Positions 48,190-57,171 of a stretch of 64,000 bases of DNA are shown in pieces. Origin of the DNA: M0103 sp040386155. Lineage in GTDB: Bacteria; Bacteroidota; Bacteroidia; Flavobacteriales_D; Crocinitomicaceae. The notes beneath the pieces were generated by a model. That model had not been told where the DNA came from. It was given only the letters and a program-made list of their open reading frames with translations, and searched no databases. Each line of letters starts with the position of its first letter. Position 1 is the stretch's first letter. The DNA is taken from contig JAZKFZ010000004.1 in the NCBI GenBank assembly GCA_040386155.1, positions 325,500 to 389,499 of the forward strand, written 5' to 3'. A program made the position numbers and the translations under genes.

Positions 48190-48685
48190 ATTCGAATAGT
48201 TTTTCAAGTTGAACTTTTATTTTTTGTCGTGCTCTCATCAAATTTATGCGAACGGCGTTTTCTTCTAATTCCATTATTTCTGCAATCTCAGAGATACTGT
48301 GCTCTTCAACGTCTTTCAATTGAATGACCATTTTTTGTTTTTCAGGAAGCGATTGGATCATTTCAATAATAATTTCCGTCGTATTATCTCCTTGTCTCGA
48401 ATGGTCACTGACTTGCTGCATTGTATTTTCTCTATATTGGGAAACTACATCGGCATGTTTTAAGCGATTTAAACATTCATTTTTAATGCACTGAATCGCA
48501 AATGCTTCAATATTGTTTCGCTGACTTAATTCTTCTCTCATTTGCCACAAGCGTATCATTACGTTTTGGACTGCGTCAAATGCTTCATCTTCGCTTATCA
48601 GCAATCTTTTCGCCAAGCGGTACATTCCATCTTTGTGGGCGAATACCGTTTTTTGAAAAGTTTCATGCGTCATAAGTTCTTGCAT
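48170..48685 (-). CDS. ECF RNA polymerase sigma factor
   Basis: 171 residues. Region 2 is FAHKDGMYRLAKRLLISEDE with DAVQNVMIRLWQMREEL and IEAFAIQCIKNECLNRLK; region 4 is IQSLPEKQKMVIQLKDVEEH followed by the helix-turn-helix SISEIAEIMELEENAVRINLM. This is the size and layout of a Bacteroidota ECF (sigma-70 family) factor. It probably drives its own operon with the membrane partner and two DUF4252 proteins; the signal is unknown. Confidence 0.93.
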   Translation of the reverse strand: MQELMTHETFQKTVFAHKDGMYRLAKRLLISEDEAFDAVQNVMIRLWQMREELSQRNNIEAFAIQCIKNECLNRLKHADVVSQYRENTMQQVSDHSRQGDNTTEIIIEMIQSLPEKQKMVIQLKDVEEHSISEIAEIMELEENAVRINLMRARQKIKVQLEKLFEYEQRQF

Positions 48686-48763
48686 TTATACTAGGAAGAC
48701 AATTCAAGGAAAGTTTTGTTACATCAAATTCATAAAAAAATGAAAAAGTGCTATTTTATGCTG

Positions 48764-51700
48764 CTACTGGTTGATTTTTTCCAGCGTTTTAGATTCTGTA
48801 TAATACAGGTAACCTTTCACCCCAGGATATTTCATTTGCTCAAATAGTTGGATGTACTCCATCACTTGGCGATTGTATTTTTTATTGGTAGCTCCTGTCT
48901 TGTAATCAAGGATGATTGTTTCGTGGGATTTTAAAATCACTTTGTCTGGACGCTTGCTACTTTCTTCATCTGTGATGATGGCTTGTTCACTTAAAAAGCT
49001 TGTTGCCCCTTCGAAAATATTTTGAAATGCTTGATCTTCAAAAGTACTTTTGACCATTGCCCGTAGTTCTTCTACAAATTCATTTGCAAGAGAGCCATCT
49101 AGCAGCCATTGTTTTTCGTTTTCAGCAAACTCTTCGAAAGAATTGATTTCAGACATTACAAAGTGAAATTGGTTTCCCTTTCCTATTTCATCGCTAATTT
49201 CTAGTGCTGCTTGTCCTTTTCGTTTTGTCAATGCAATATCAGGAAACCATAGTTGATCAGAAATACTGCTTGGACTAAAAATATTACCTAGTTCATGTCT
49301 AGTTCGTTTATTGAGCATTCTACCACCTCTATTTAACAGAGAAACTCCTTGCTCATCAAGTGTTGCTTCAAGATGATTTTTCACAAATTCCTGGAGTTGT
49401 TTAACAACAGTACTTGTAGAATTGTTCAGACTTAAAACATATAATCGGTCTTCTGCGCGCGTAAAAGCTACATAACTAACGTTAAGCTCATCCAATTGAA
49501 TAAGATTGTTTTCTTTTTCATTTTTTTCTCTTATTTCAAAAACAGGATTTTCTTTGCCCAAAGTGGTATTGATTACTTTATCGCCCTTTCTCAACATGTA
49601 CTCACTTTGATTGTTTTTAGAAAACTTAAAATCTGGACAAATTACAATAGGAAATTCAAGACCCTTCGACTTGTGAATGGTCATTATTTTTATCGTGTTG
49701 TCACGATCAGGCGATTGAATGGCTAATTTTTCTTTTTTGCTTTCAAGAAAATTATTAAGTAAAGAAAGATTAGGGCCATTGCTGTTTTCAAATTCAAAAA
49801 CAACATCCGCAAGCTGATGAAGCTCCAAATTTTGTGTTTCTTTCCATTGCATCAATTGATAAAAGCGTTGTAAAAGGTCATAAAGATTTTCGTAGCGGAA
49901 GAAAAAGTTGGAAGTTGATTCAAAATGTGCATTTACGAAGTCAGTGAAACGAATTTTCTTACCTTTTTGGCGCTCTATTTCTTCTACTTCCTCATACATT
50001 TCATAATTCGAAAATGAATTAGCTCCTTGCAATTGAAAATACATTAATATAAACTGCTGCAATATATTTTGATCTTCCGGTTTTTGACGAATTGTTAAAT
50101 AGAGGTATGTCAGTCTGATTTTTCGATCATTGAACAAAAGGAGCGATTCAGCAGAAACAACATCATGCTTATTTTTTCTCAAAAACTTTGCCCATTGAGT
50201 TGCTATGTCATTCTTCGCAAACAGAAAGCAAATATCACTTTTGTTGTAACCATCCGCTACACATTCATCAATTATTTCTAATATCCTCTTTTCCTGATAT
50301 TGTTGACGATCCTCCTCCTCTAAATCACCAACATGGAATTCAACTAAACCTTCTCGATTTGCCATTGCAATTTGGGAAAGCGACTTGTAGTAGGCTGAAA
50401 AATCTTGTGGCAATCCACTTCTAAGTGCTTCGAAAAGTAGGTTGTTGAAGTTGACAATCTCGTCAGCTGAGCGCCAATTTTGTTTTAGTTCTTCGTCGAT
50501 ACCTAATTCCTTTAAGGGATAATTATTGTGTGCCTCATCTCCAGTCTCCTGGTATGCTTTTAGCAAGTCTACAAATTGTTTAGGATCACTATTCCTAAAT
50601 CGATAGATCGATTGTTTTGGGTCGCCAACAATTAGATTGAAATTTCCATTACTTGCCGATTCATGCAATAAAGGCAACATATTCATCCATTGCAATTTGG
50701 AAGTGTCTTGAAATTCATCGAGTAAAAAGTGAGCATAGCGAGTACCCAATTTCTCATATATGTACGGTGTGCTTTCTTGCTGAATAAGATGAGAAATCAT
50801 TTTATTGAATTCTGCTATCTGAATGATTTTTTCGCTTTCCTTGAATTTTTTAATTTCAGTAATCAATATTTTTATCAAAGCTAGGTTATTGAAGCCCCTC
50901 AAGTACTTTAAGTTGAAACTATAGTCTTGTGCATTTTCTTCGCAAAAGGACCTAATTTTTCGTAGTACTTCATTTAAATTGTGCGGCATTTTTGGATGAT
51001 CAATTCCCTTCCAAAAGTTTTTATGGCCTTTACTTAAAAATGCTTCCAAGCCATTGGGTAGCAAGTTAATGATATCTGTGAAACCACTTTTTTGAGGGTA
51101 CTGATCATAGTTGGGATCCAAGTTAAGTACAGCCTCATCTGCTAAAAGTAGGAATTGATTTTCTTGCTCCTTTAATCGTTGACGAATTGCCTGCTTCTCC
51201 TCTTCATTGTAATTTTTTTGCTCTATGATGTCGAAAAATTCGAGGTAATTTTCTTTTTGAAGTTGATTCGCTAGTTTTTCTAAATTCTTTTGAAAGTCCC
51301 ATTTTTCATCATCTTCGAGGTTCTCTTGTACATATTTTAGTACTAGTGCGGTCATTTTTTCGTAGCCAAACTCTCCAATTTTGCCCATCATTATTTCAAT
51401 GATTTTACCAACATAGCTTTTATGGTCCAGTTCAATTTTGAAATCAATCGGAAGATCTAATTCTTTTGAAAAACTACGGATCAGTTTTAAATTGAATTTA
51501 TCAATCGTCATGATGGAGAATTGATCGTAGTTGTGTAAAATGCTTCTCAAAATTAATTTCGCACTTTGAATTATTTCTGTTTTGTTTAGCTCGGTTTCTT
51601 CTTCAAGTAATGACAAAAGACCTTTGGTGTTGTCTTCTTTCTCAGCATTGGCGAGGTTGTTGAGGCCTGAAATTATACGTTCCTTCATTTCTAGCGCAGC

Positions 51701-51859
51701 CAAATTAGTGAAGGTCATTGCCAAAATGGAGGTAAATTTATTGGGATCATTTTCTTTTGATAGCAATACTTTGATGTAATCTTTTACCAGATTATATGTT
51801 TTCCCACTTCCAGCCGATGCGTTCAGTACTTTTAAATATTTCTTTTCTATGATGGCCAT
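48764..51859 (-). CDS. AddA-like UvrD helicase/exonuclease
   Basis: 1031 residues. Superfamily 1 helicase motifs: Walker A ASAGSGKT at 14-21, DEFQDT at 381-386, GDPKQSIYRFRNSDP shortly after, VTIHKSKGLEFP-like IMTIHKSKGLEFPIVICPDF near 730, and VSYVAFTRAEDRLYVL near 795. A C-terminal PD-(D/E)XK nuclease is seen in ILKSHETIILDYKTG near residue 980. This is the AddA/RecB architecture for double-strand end resection before RecA loading. An AddB partner is usually next to it; none is found in the window. Confidence 0.9.
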   Translation of the reverse strand: MAIIEKKYLKVLNASAGSGKTYNLVKDYIKVLLSKENDPNKFTSILAMTFTNLAALEMKERIISGLNNLANAEKEDNTKGLLSLLEEETELNKTEIIQSAKLILRSILHNYDQFSIMTIDKFNLKLIRSFSKELDLPIDFKIELDHKSYVGKIIEIMMGKIGEFGYEKMTALVLKYVQENLEDDEKWDFQKNLEKLANQLQKENYLEFFDIIEQKNYNEEEKQAIRQRLKEQENQFLLLADEAVLNLDPNYDQYPQKSGFTDIINLLPNGLEAFLSKGHKNFWKGIDHPKMPHNLNEVLRKIRSFCEENAQDYSFNLKYLRGFNNLALIKILITEIKKFKESEKIIQIAEFNKMISHLIQQESTPYIYEKLGTRYAHFLLDEFQDTSKLQWMNMLPLLHESASNGNFNLIVGDPKQSIYRFRNSDPKQFVDLLKAYQETGDEAHNNYPLKELGIDEELKQNWRSADEIVNFNNLLFEALRSGLPQDFSAYYKSLSQIAMANREGLVEFHVGDLEEEDRQQYQEKRILEIIDECVADGYNKSDICFLFAKNDIATQWAKFLRKNKHDVVSAESLLLFNDRKIRLTYLYLTIRQKPEDQNILQQFILMYFQLQGANSFSNYEMYEEVEEIERQKGKKIRFTDFVNAHFESTSNFFFRYENLYDLLQRFYQLMQWKETQNLELHQLADVVFEFENSNGPNLSLLNNFLESKKEKLAIQSPDRDNTIKIMTIHKSKGLEFPIVICPDFKFSKNNQSEYMLRKGDKVINTTLGKENPVFEIREKNEKENNLIQLDELNVSYVAFTRAEDRLYVLSLNNSTSTVVKQLQEFVKNHLEATLDEQGVSLLNRGGRMLNKRTRHELGNIFSPSSISDQLWFPDIALTKRKGQAALEISDEIGKGNQFHFVMSEINSFEEFAENEKQWLLDGSLANEFVEELRAMVKSTFEDQAFQNIFEGATSFLSEQAIITDEESSKRPDKVILKSHETIILDYKTGATNKKYNRQVMEYIQLFEQMKYPGVKGYLYYTESKTLEKINQ

Positions 51860-51912
51860 ATGTGTTAAAAATAAGAAATTTTATCCTCCTTCTTGAGACA
51901 GATTATTAAAAA

Positions 51913-51944
51913 TTGGTGGAATACAGTTTATTTTCCTAAATTTG
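51913..51944 (+). promoter_or_regulatory. Promoter of the MbnP-like operon
   Basis: TTG (51913-51915), a 21-base spacer and TAAATTTG (51937-51944). The ATG at 51951 is only 6 bases further, so transcription would start at or next to the start codon. Confidence 0.65.
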
Positions 51945-51950
51945 AATACT

Positions 51951-52697
51951 ATGAAAAGAAATGCTCTCCTCATTTTTGGATTGACAGTGCTACTTTTTAG
52001 TTGCAAAGAGCCTATTGATCCACCTCCAGCTGACGTAGATTATGTGCAATTGTCAATGGTTCCATTTTATGGCACTGAAACTTTGAGTTTAGATAGTACC
52101 TATACCACAGATGAAGGATATCGAATTCAATTTGTAAATATCAAGGCCTATTTCTGTCAATTGAAGAATGGAACTGATGTGTTGATGAATTCATCATTGT
52201 TTGATTTTGCTGCACGTGGTACACTGCTTCGAAAAGTACCTGGGGATTATACCCTGTTTTCAGATTTAAAAGGCTTGATTGGTGTTGATGCAATTCAAAA
52301 TCATGCAGATCCAGCTCAATTGGCAAACGATGACCCCTTAAATATTATGCTATCAAATGATATGCACTGGGATTGGAATCCAGGGTACATCTTTTTTAAA
52401 GTAGAAGCAAAAGCAGACACTTTAGTTGATGCAGTTGACAATCTTGATGTGATTCTTTCTTACCACGTTGGTGGCGATGATAATTTGCAGAACGTAAATC
52501 TTCCGGGTTTAAATTGGCAGGCTATTGGTGCTCGCACACATGAAGCTAAATTGAAAATGAACTTAAAGCAGTTTTTTACCAATCCAGCTAGTCCCATTGA
52601 TATCAAAACGGAAAGAACAATACACTCAGGAGCAGGTCAGGAGGCGGTAACGTTAAAAGCTGCTCAGAATTTCAAAAGCGCCATCAGCGTTTACTAG
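51951..52697 (+). CDS. MbnP family copper-binding lipoprotein
   Basis: 248 residues from the ATG at 51951; lipobox LFSC with Cys18. The family pattern is clear: VDYVQLSMVPFYGTETLSLD near the start, TTDEGYRIQFVNIKAYFCQL, and H139-W140-D141-W142-N-P-G-Y146 followed by IFFKVEAKAD. MbnP proteins accompany methanobactin genes in methanotrophs but are widespread elsewhere. In the studied case a Trp of MbnP is oxidised by the partner MbnH to make a Cu(I) site; the Trp residues of the HWDW motif are candidates here. The partner is the next gene. Confidence 0.87.
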   Translation: MKRNALLIFGLTVLLFSCKEPIDPPPADVDYVQLSMVPFYGTETLSLDSTYTTDEGYRIQFVNIKAYFCQLKNGTDVLMNSSLFDFAARGTLLRKVPGDYTLFSDLKGLIGVDAIQNHADPAQLANDDPLNIMLSNDMHWDWNPGYIFFKVEAKADTLVDAVDNLDVILSYHVGGDDNLQNVNLPGLNWQAIGARTHEAKLKMNLKQFFTNPASPIDIKTERTIHSGAGQEAVTLKAAQNFKSAISVY

Positions 52698-52702
52698 GCG
52701 TA

Positions 52703-53782
52703 ATGAAGTATTTATTTTTTTTCTTGATCGGCACTATTTTGGTGATAGCTTGTAGGAGGGAGAAGGTACATCATGATCCCACGCCTTATGTGTTAGCAAT
52801 TCCGTCTCATTTCCCCGAAATGCAAATTCCAGCTGATAATCCAATGACCGTTGAAGGGGTTGAGTTAGGGCGTTTTCTTTTTTACGAGAAGAAATTGAGT
52901 GGAGATAATACGATGTCGTGTGCTACTTGCCATGGATTTTCAAGTGGTTTCTCTGATCCTAATCAATTTTCTACTGGAATTGATGGTATTCAAGGCAACA
53001 GAAATTCAATGGCATTGATAAACTTAGGTTATCAGAATTTTTTCTTTTGGGACGGTAGAGCTATGACTTTGGAGGATCAAATTTTAGCTCCTGTTCCAAA
53101 TCCAATAGAAATGCATCAAGAGTGGAGCGCCGCTGTCGCTAAATTAAATGCTGATGTGACGTATCGAAATCGATTTTTTAAAGCATTTGGAGAAGAAGGT
53201 ATTGATTCGATAAAAGTATCAAAGGCCATTGCACAGTTTCTTAGAACATTGATTTCCGGAGAATCCAAATTTGATGTCATGTATAAGTTTATTAATAGTG
53301 GACCTTCTTCGCTTAATAGCGAAGAGCAAGCAGTTTTAAGTACCGTAACTCCCGAAGAGTGGGGTGGTTACGATTTGTTTAAAAGTCTGAATGGTGCTGA
53401 TTGTTTTCATTGTCATAACGGATCTTTAATGCAAGTTCAGGGATTTAGTAACAATGGGCTTGACGCAACGTTTACTGATTTAGGAAGGGGATCAATTACC
53501 GGCAATCCAAACGACAATGGAAAGTTTAAAATTCCAACTTTAAGAAATATCGCTTATACCGCTCCTTACATGCATGATGGTAGATTTGCCACTCTTGATG
53601 AAGTAATAGAACATTATTCAACTGGAATTCATCCAAGCGCTACAATTGACCCATTGATTGAGTATGCATTTCAAGGAGGGGTGCAGTTGGATGCAGATGA
53701 AAAGAATTTATTAAAACAGTTTTTATTGACAATGTCGGACCAAAAATTTATTAATAATCCAGCATTTAAAGACCCAAATTAA
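52703..53782 (+). CDS. Di-haem cytochrome c peroxidase/MauG-like protein (MbnH type)
   Basis: 359 residues with a lipoprotein signal (MKYLFFFLIGTILVIAC, Cys17). Two c-type haem sites, CATCH (73-77) and CFHCH (234-238), and the segments LGRFLFYEKKLSGDNTMSC, FFWDGRAMTLEDQ and IPTLRNIAYTAPYMHDGRF place it in the BCCP/MauG family. Paired with an MbnP gene 6 bases upstream, it best fits MbnH, which oxidises a protein Trp; a plain peroxidase cannot be excluded. It would act in the periplasm. Confidence 0.9.
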   Translation: MKYLFFFLIGTILVIACRREKVHHDPTPYVLAIPSHFPEMQIPADNPMTVEGVELGRFLFYEKKLSGDNTMSCATCHGFSSGFSDPNQFSTGIDGIQGNRNSMALINLGYQNFFFWDGRAMTLEDQILAPVPNPIEMHQEWSAAVAKLNADVTYRNRFFKAFGEEGIDSIKVSKAIAQFLRTLISGESKFDVMYKFINSGPSSLNSEEQAVLSTVTPEEWGGYDLFKSLNGADCFHCHNGSLMQVQGFSNNGLDATFTDLGRGSITGNPNDNGKFKIPTLRNIAYTAPYMHDGRFATLDEVIEHYSTGIHPSATIDPLIEYAFQGGVQLDADEKNLLKQFLLTMSDQKFINNPAFKDPN

Positions 53783-53787
53783 TTGAG

Positions 53788-55206
53788 ATGATTGACGAAA
53801 GAAGATTAACCACAGAGGAGAAGGCATTAAAAGTTAATTTACAAAGTGATATTTACGGTTGCTTCGCAGAAATTGGAGCAGGTCAAGAAGTTGCCGCAAA
53901 CTTTTTCAAAGCAGGTGGAAGTTCGGGTACAATCGCTTACACGCAATCAGCATACGACATGAAAGTGTCAGATTCCATGTATGGCGCAACAGGACGATAT
54001 GTTTGCGAAGAACGATTGATAACCATGCTTGAAACAGAATACAATACCTTGAAAAGTCGTTTGCCAAGTAAGTACAAAGAGGCTCGTTTTTTTGCGTTTT
54101 GTAATACTGTAGAATCACTGAATTACCACAAAACAAATCAAGGACAAGGGTGGGTAGGATGTCGATTTCAAGTTGGCTTGGAAGGAGAAACGAATGATGT
54201 TGTTTTGCACATCAAAATGCATGACAATTCGCACAAAGCGCAGCAAGAAGCACTTGGAATTCTAGGAGTAAACCTTATTCATGCTTGTTATTTTCATCAT
54301 GAAAATTTAGATGATTTTCTAACAAATTTAACACATCGACTGCCCCGCGATCGCATGGAAATTGACATGCTTCGTGTTTCTGGTCCTGAATTTAAAGCTG
54401 ACAACAGAATCCTAGCACTAAACCTCGTGAAAAGAGGAATCACCGATGCAACCATGTTTGATATTTCAGATCACGTTTTGCAACCATCAACGGCTTTGTA
54501 CAAAAAGAATATCTTATTGATGCGCGGCAGATTTAGACCTGTTACAAAAGTGCACATCGACATGATCGAGCAAGGAAAGAAACAGTTCTTGATGGAAAAT
54601 GATGTAGAGGAAGAAAATTTATGCGTTGTATTTGAGTTGACTTTAAAAGACTTAACTGCGGATGGCAAAATTTCGGATAAAGACTTTGTTGATAGAGCGG
54701 AAATTCTTTGTCGTTTAGGCTATACCGTAATGATTTCTAACTATTTGAAACATTACAAAATGGTCGATTATTTAGCTTCTATTGCGCGTGGAAAAAGAAT
54801 GGGGGTGATTCTTGGAATTTATAATCTTCACAACATTTTCGATGAACGTTATTACGATAATTTACCTGGTGGATTATTGGAAGCGTTTGGAAGAGGCTTT
54901 GGTCACAATGTAAAAATGTTCATCTACCCGGCATTTAACGTTGAGAACGGGGAGTTGTATGATTTATCTAATATTAAAATTGATAATAAACTAAGAGGAT
55001 TGTTGACCTATCTGATCGATAACAATAAGATGGATGCAATAGCAGAATTTGATCGTAAAATTCTTCATATCCTTTCAGACGATGTGCTTTCAAAAATTAA
55101 TGCCGGAGTTTCAAATTGGGAAAATGATGTTCCAGAGGAAGTGGTGGATGCTATCAAGAAACAGGATTTGTTTGGATATAAAAAAGTGAAGATTTTTCAG
55201 AATTAG
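53788..55206 (+). CDS. Conserved protein of unknown function, nucleotidyltransferase-like motif
   Basis: 472 residues, cytoplasmic, without signal or membrane segments. The first 220 residues or so are alpha/beta (KEARFFAFCNTVESLNYHK, GWVGCRFQVGLEGETNDVV, HIKMHDNSHKAQQEALG). At 245-256 MRGRFRPVTKVH resembles the GRFQPxHxGH site of NMN adenylyltransferase-type enzymes but with Thr in place of the first His. Homologues of this type are probably widespread, often with dubious names such as TonB-dependent receptor, from memory only. It is between the MbnH-like gene and a WYL regulator, 5 and 9 bases apart, so one operon. No function is claimed. Confidence 0.82.
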   Translation: MIDERRLTTEEKALKVNLQSDIYGCFAEIGAGQEVAANFFKAGGSSGTIAYTQSAYDMKVSDSMYGATGRYVCEERLITMLETEYNTLKSRLPSKYKEARFFAFCNTVESLNYHKTNQGQGWVGCRFQVGLEGETNDVVLHIKMHDNSHKAQQEALGILGVNLIHACYFHHENLDDFLTNLTHRLPRDRMEIDMLRVSGPEFKADNRILALNLVKRGITDATMFDISDHVLQPSTALYKKNILLMRGRFRPVTKVHIDMIEQGKKQFLMENDVEEENLCVVFELTLKDLTADGKISDKDFVDRAEILCRLGYTVMISNYLKHYKMVDYLASIARGKRMGVILGIYNLHNIFDERYYDNLPGGLLEAFGRGFGHNVKMFIYPAFNVENGELYDLSNIKIDNKLRGLLTYLIDNNKMDAIAEFDRKILHILSDDVLSKINAGVSNWENDVPEEVVDAIKKQDLFGYKKVKIFQN

Positions 55207-55215
55207 TATTTCGAA

Positions 55216-56217
55216 ATGCCTCATATAAAACATGCACTAATTCGCTTTCGTATCATTGATCGATTGATTCGGAATAAGTACAAACCATTTCCTAGCAAAT
55301 CAGAATTGCGCGAGGCCTGTGAAGAATCGCTTTATGGATCTGTCGACGGAGCAAATATTTGTGATTCGACCATTGAGAAAGATCTTTTTTCGATGAGGAT
55401 GGAACTCGATGCGCCCGTCAAATACAGTAAAAAGGAAGGTGGTTATTTTTATGAAGATCCTGATTTTAGTATCAATGATGTTCCCTTGACCGAGGATGAA
55501 TTGAGCTCTATTTCTTTTGCTGTAAAAACCCTAATGCAATTCAAAGAATCGAATTTATTTAGACAATTTGGAAATGCAATTGATAAAATTGTGGATCGAG
55601 TTGCCGTGGCGGGAGATCAAACAATTGGTGATATTATTCAATTTGAGGCTGCGATTTCTGTAGGTGGAAATGAGTTCTTAAGTGTATTGCTTGAAGCAAT
55701 AAAAGCAAGTCAACTTGTCAATTTTAACTATACTAGTTTTGTTACTGGCATTACAAAACGCAGAACCGTGTTGCCTTTACTTTTGAAAGAGTATAGAAAT
55801 CGATGGTACTTGGTAAGTTTCGACCAACAAAAAAATGACATTCTTACTTTTGGCTTAGACCGAATGTCTGACCTTGAACTCACACAAGAAAAGGCAACAA
55901 TGTCGATCGACTTTGATGCAGAAAGCTATTTCAAATATTCAATTGGTATCACAAGTAATAAGTCGGAGCCAATTGAAATTATTTTTAAAGCAAATGCAAT
56001 TTCTGCCAAATACATTTTGTCGCAACCATTTCATCATACTCAAAAGATTGTTAAAGAAAATTCTGAATCAACCACTTTCAATATGAAGGTAATCATGTCA
56101 GAAGAGCTTACTCGAAATTTTCTTTCATATGGGGATGAAATTGAAATTATTTCGCCCAACCATTTTCGAGATGCCATCAAACAAAAGGCAGAGCAAATGG
56201 TGAAATTGTATAAGTAG
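55216..56217 (+). CDS. WYL-domain transcriptional regulator
   Basis: 333 residues. An N-terminal winged helix-like DNA-binding segment (IRFRIIDRLIRNKYKPFPSK, then DSTIEKDLFSMRMELDAPVK) is followed by a WYL domain (about 155-240) with YRNRWYLVSFDQQKND and FGLDRMSDLELT, and a C-terminal WCX-like extension. WYL domains bind nucleic acid or small ligands, and many act as regulators linked to DNA damage, defence or metabolism. It is co-transcribed with the unknown protein just upstream. The target is unknown. Confidence 0.9.
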   Translation: MPHIKHALIRFRIIDRLIRNKYKPFPSKSELREACEESLYGSVDGANICDSTIEKDLFSMRMELDAPVKYSKKEGGYFYEDPDFSINDVPLTEDELSSISFAVKTLMQFKESNLFRQFGNAIDKIVDRVAVAGDQTIGDIIQFEAAISVGGNEFLSVLLEAIKASQLVNFNYTSFVTGITKRRTVLPLLLKEYRNRWYLVSFDQQKNDILTFGLDRMSDLELTQEKATMSIDFDAESYFKYSIGITSNKSEPIEIIFKANAISAKYILSQPFHHTQKIVKENSESTTFNMKVIMSEELTRNFLSYGDEIEIISPNHFRDAIKQKAEQMVKLYK

Positions 56218-56239
56218 TCGATTTGTTGCATTTGAAATC

Positions 56240-56267
56240 TTGCATCGTTATTTCTTCATTATATTTG
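56240..56267 (+). promoter_or_regulatory. Promoter of the PaaG-like gene
   Basis: TTG (56240-56242), a 17-base spacer and TATATTTG (56260-56267). The ATG follows 4 bases later, again a leaderless arrangement. Confidence 0.6.
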
Positions 56268-56271
56268 TTTT

Positions 56272-57045
56272 ATGGAATTAGTTATTACACATAAAAATGG
56301 AGTTTGTGAACTCAAATTGAACAGACCTACAGTTTTCAATTCTTTTAACCGCAGCATGGCGATCGAATTACAAAATGCATTAGATGCTTGTGAAAAAGAT
56401 GATGCTGTTAGAGCCATTGTGATTACTGGCGAGGGTAAAGCATTTTGTGCTGGACAAGATTTAGCCGAAGCAACGGATCCAAATGGTCCAGACATGAAAA
56501 ACATTGTAGAATTAACCTACAATCCAATCATCCTGAAAATTAGATCTATCGAAAAGCCAATTATCGCAGCAGTAAATGGTGTTGCAGCAGGTGCGGGAGC
56601 AAATATTGCTTTGGCGTGCGACATCACAATTGCTAAGAAAAGTGCTAGTTTTATTCAGGCTTTTTCAAAAATTGGATTGATTCCAGATTCAGGCGGCACC
56701 TATTTTTTACCGCGAATTATTGGAATGCAGAAAGCCGCTGCTTTGATGTTTACGGGCGACAAAGTGAGTGCTGATGCGGCGGTGGAAATGAATATGATTT
56801 TTAAATCCGTTGAGGATGATCAATTTGAGAATGAAGTGTCACTTTTTGCTCAAAATTTAGCTGCAATGCCCACCAAAGGAATTGGTTTAACAAAACGTTT
56901 GCTAAATCAATCTTTTGCCAATACACTGGAGGAGCAATTGTTGCAGGAAGGAGTTGAACAGACAGTTGCAGGTGAAACCTACGATTTTAAAGAAGGAGTA
57001 GCTGCATTTTTGGAAAAGAGAGCTCCAGTTTTTATAGGAAAATAA
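56272..57045 (+). CDS. Enoyl-CoA hydratase/isomerase, PaaG-like
   Basis: 257 residues of the crotonase superfamily. Oxyanion-hole segments are GKAFCAGQDLAEATD (about 55-70) and AAVNGVAAGAGANIALACD (about 98-116), and SKIGLIPDSGGTYFLPRIIG (about 130-150) carries the Asp used by PaaG-type isomerases where hydratases have Glu. With the next gene this suggests part of the aerobic phenylacetyl-CoA pathway or a related beta-oxidation step; no other paa genes are in the window, so the pathway is unproven. Confidence 0.85.
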   Translation: MELVITHKNGVCELKLNRPTVFNSFNRSMAIELQNALDACEKDDAVRAIVITGEGKAFCAGQDLAEATDPNGPDMKNIVELTYNPIILKIRSIEKPIIAAVNGVAAGAGANIALACDITIAKKSASFIQAFSKIGLIPDSGGTYFLPRIIGMQKAAALMFTGDKVSADAAVEMNMIFKSVEDDQFENEVSLFAQNLAAMPTKGIGLTKRLLNQSFANTLEEQLLQEGVEQTVAGETYDFKEGVAAFLEKRAPVFIGK

Positions 57046-57171
57046 TTAATGTACAATTGATCATTGTCCCAAGAATAGTAGGGGGCGAATTATTATTCGT
57101 CCGAAACTAATTGGTGAAAGAAGGTAGAAAACACAAGTCCTAAAATCTTATTTTATCCTAATATCAAAAAA

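Noticed and set aside
51951..53782. Methanobactin biosynthesis locus
   Set aside because: Only MbnP/MbnH-type proteins are seen; no precursor peptide, MbnB, MbnC or exporter.
57083..57102. 8-bp hairpin (one G.T pair, TATT loop) in the gap between the PaaG- and PaaH-like genes
   Set aside because: No T-run follows and it is not near a start codon; neither terminator nor riboswitch can be supported.
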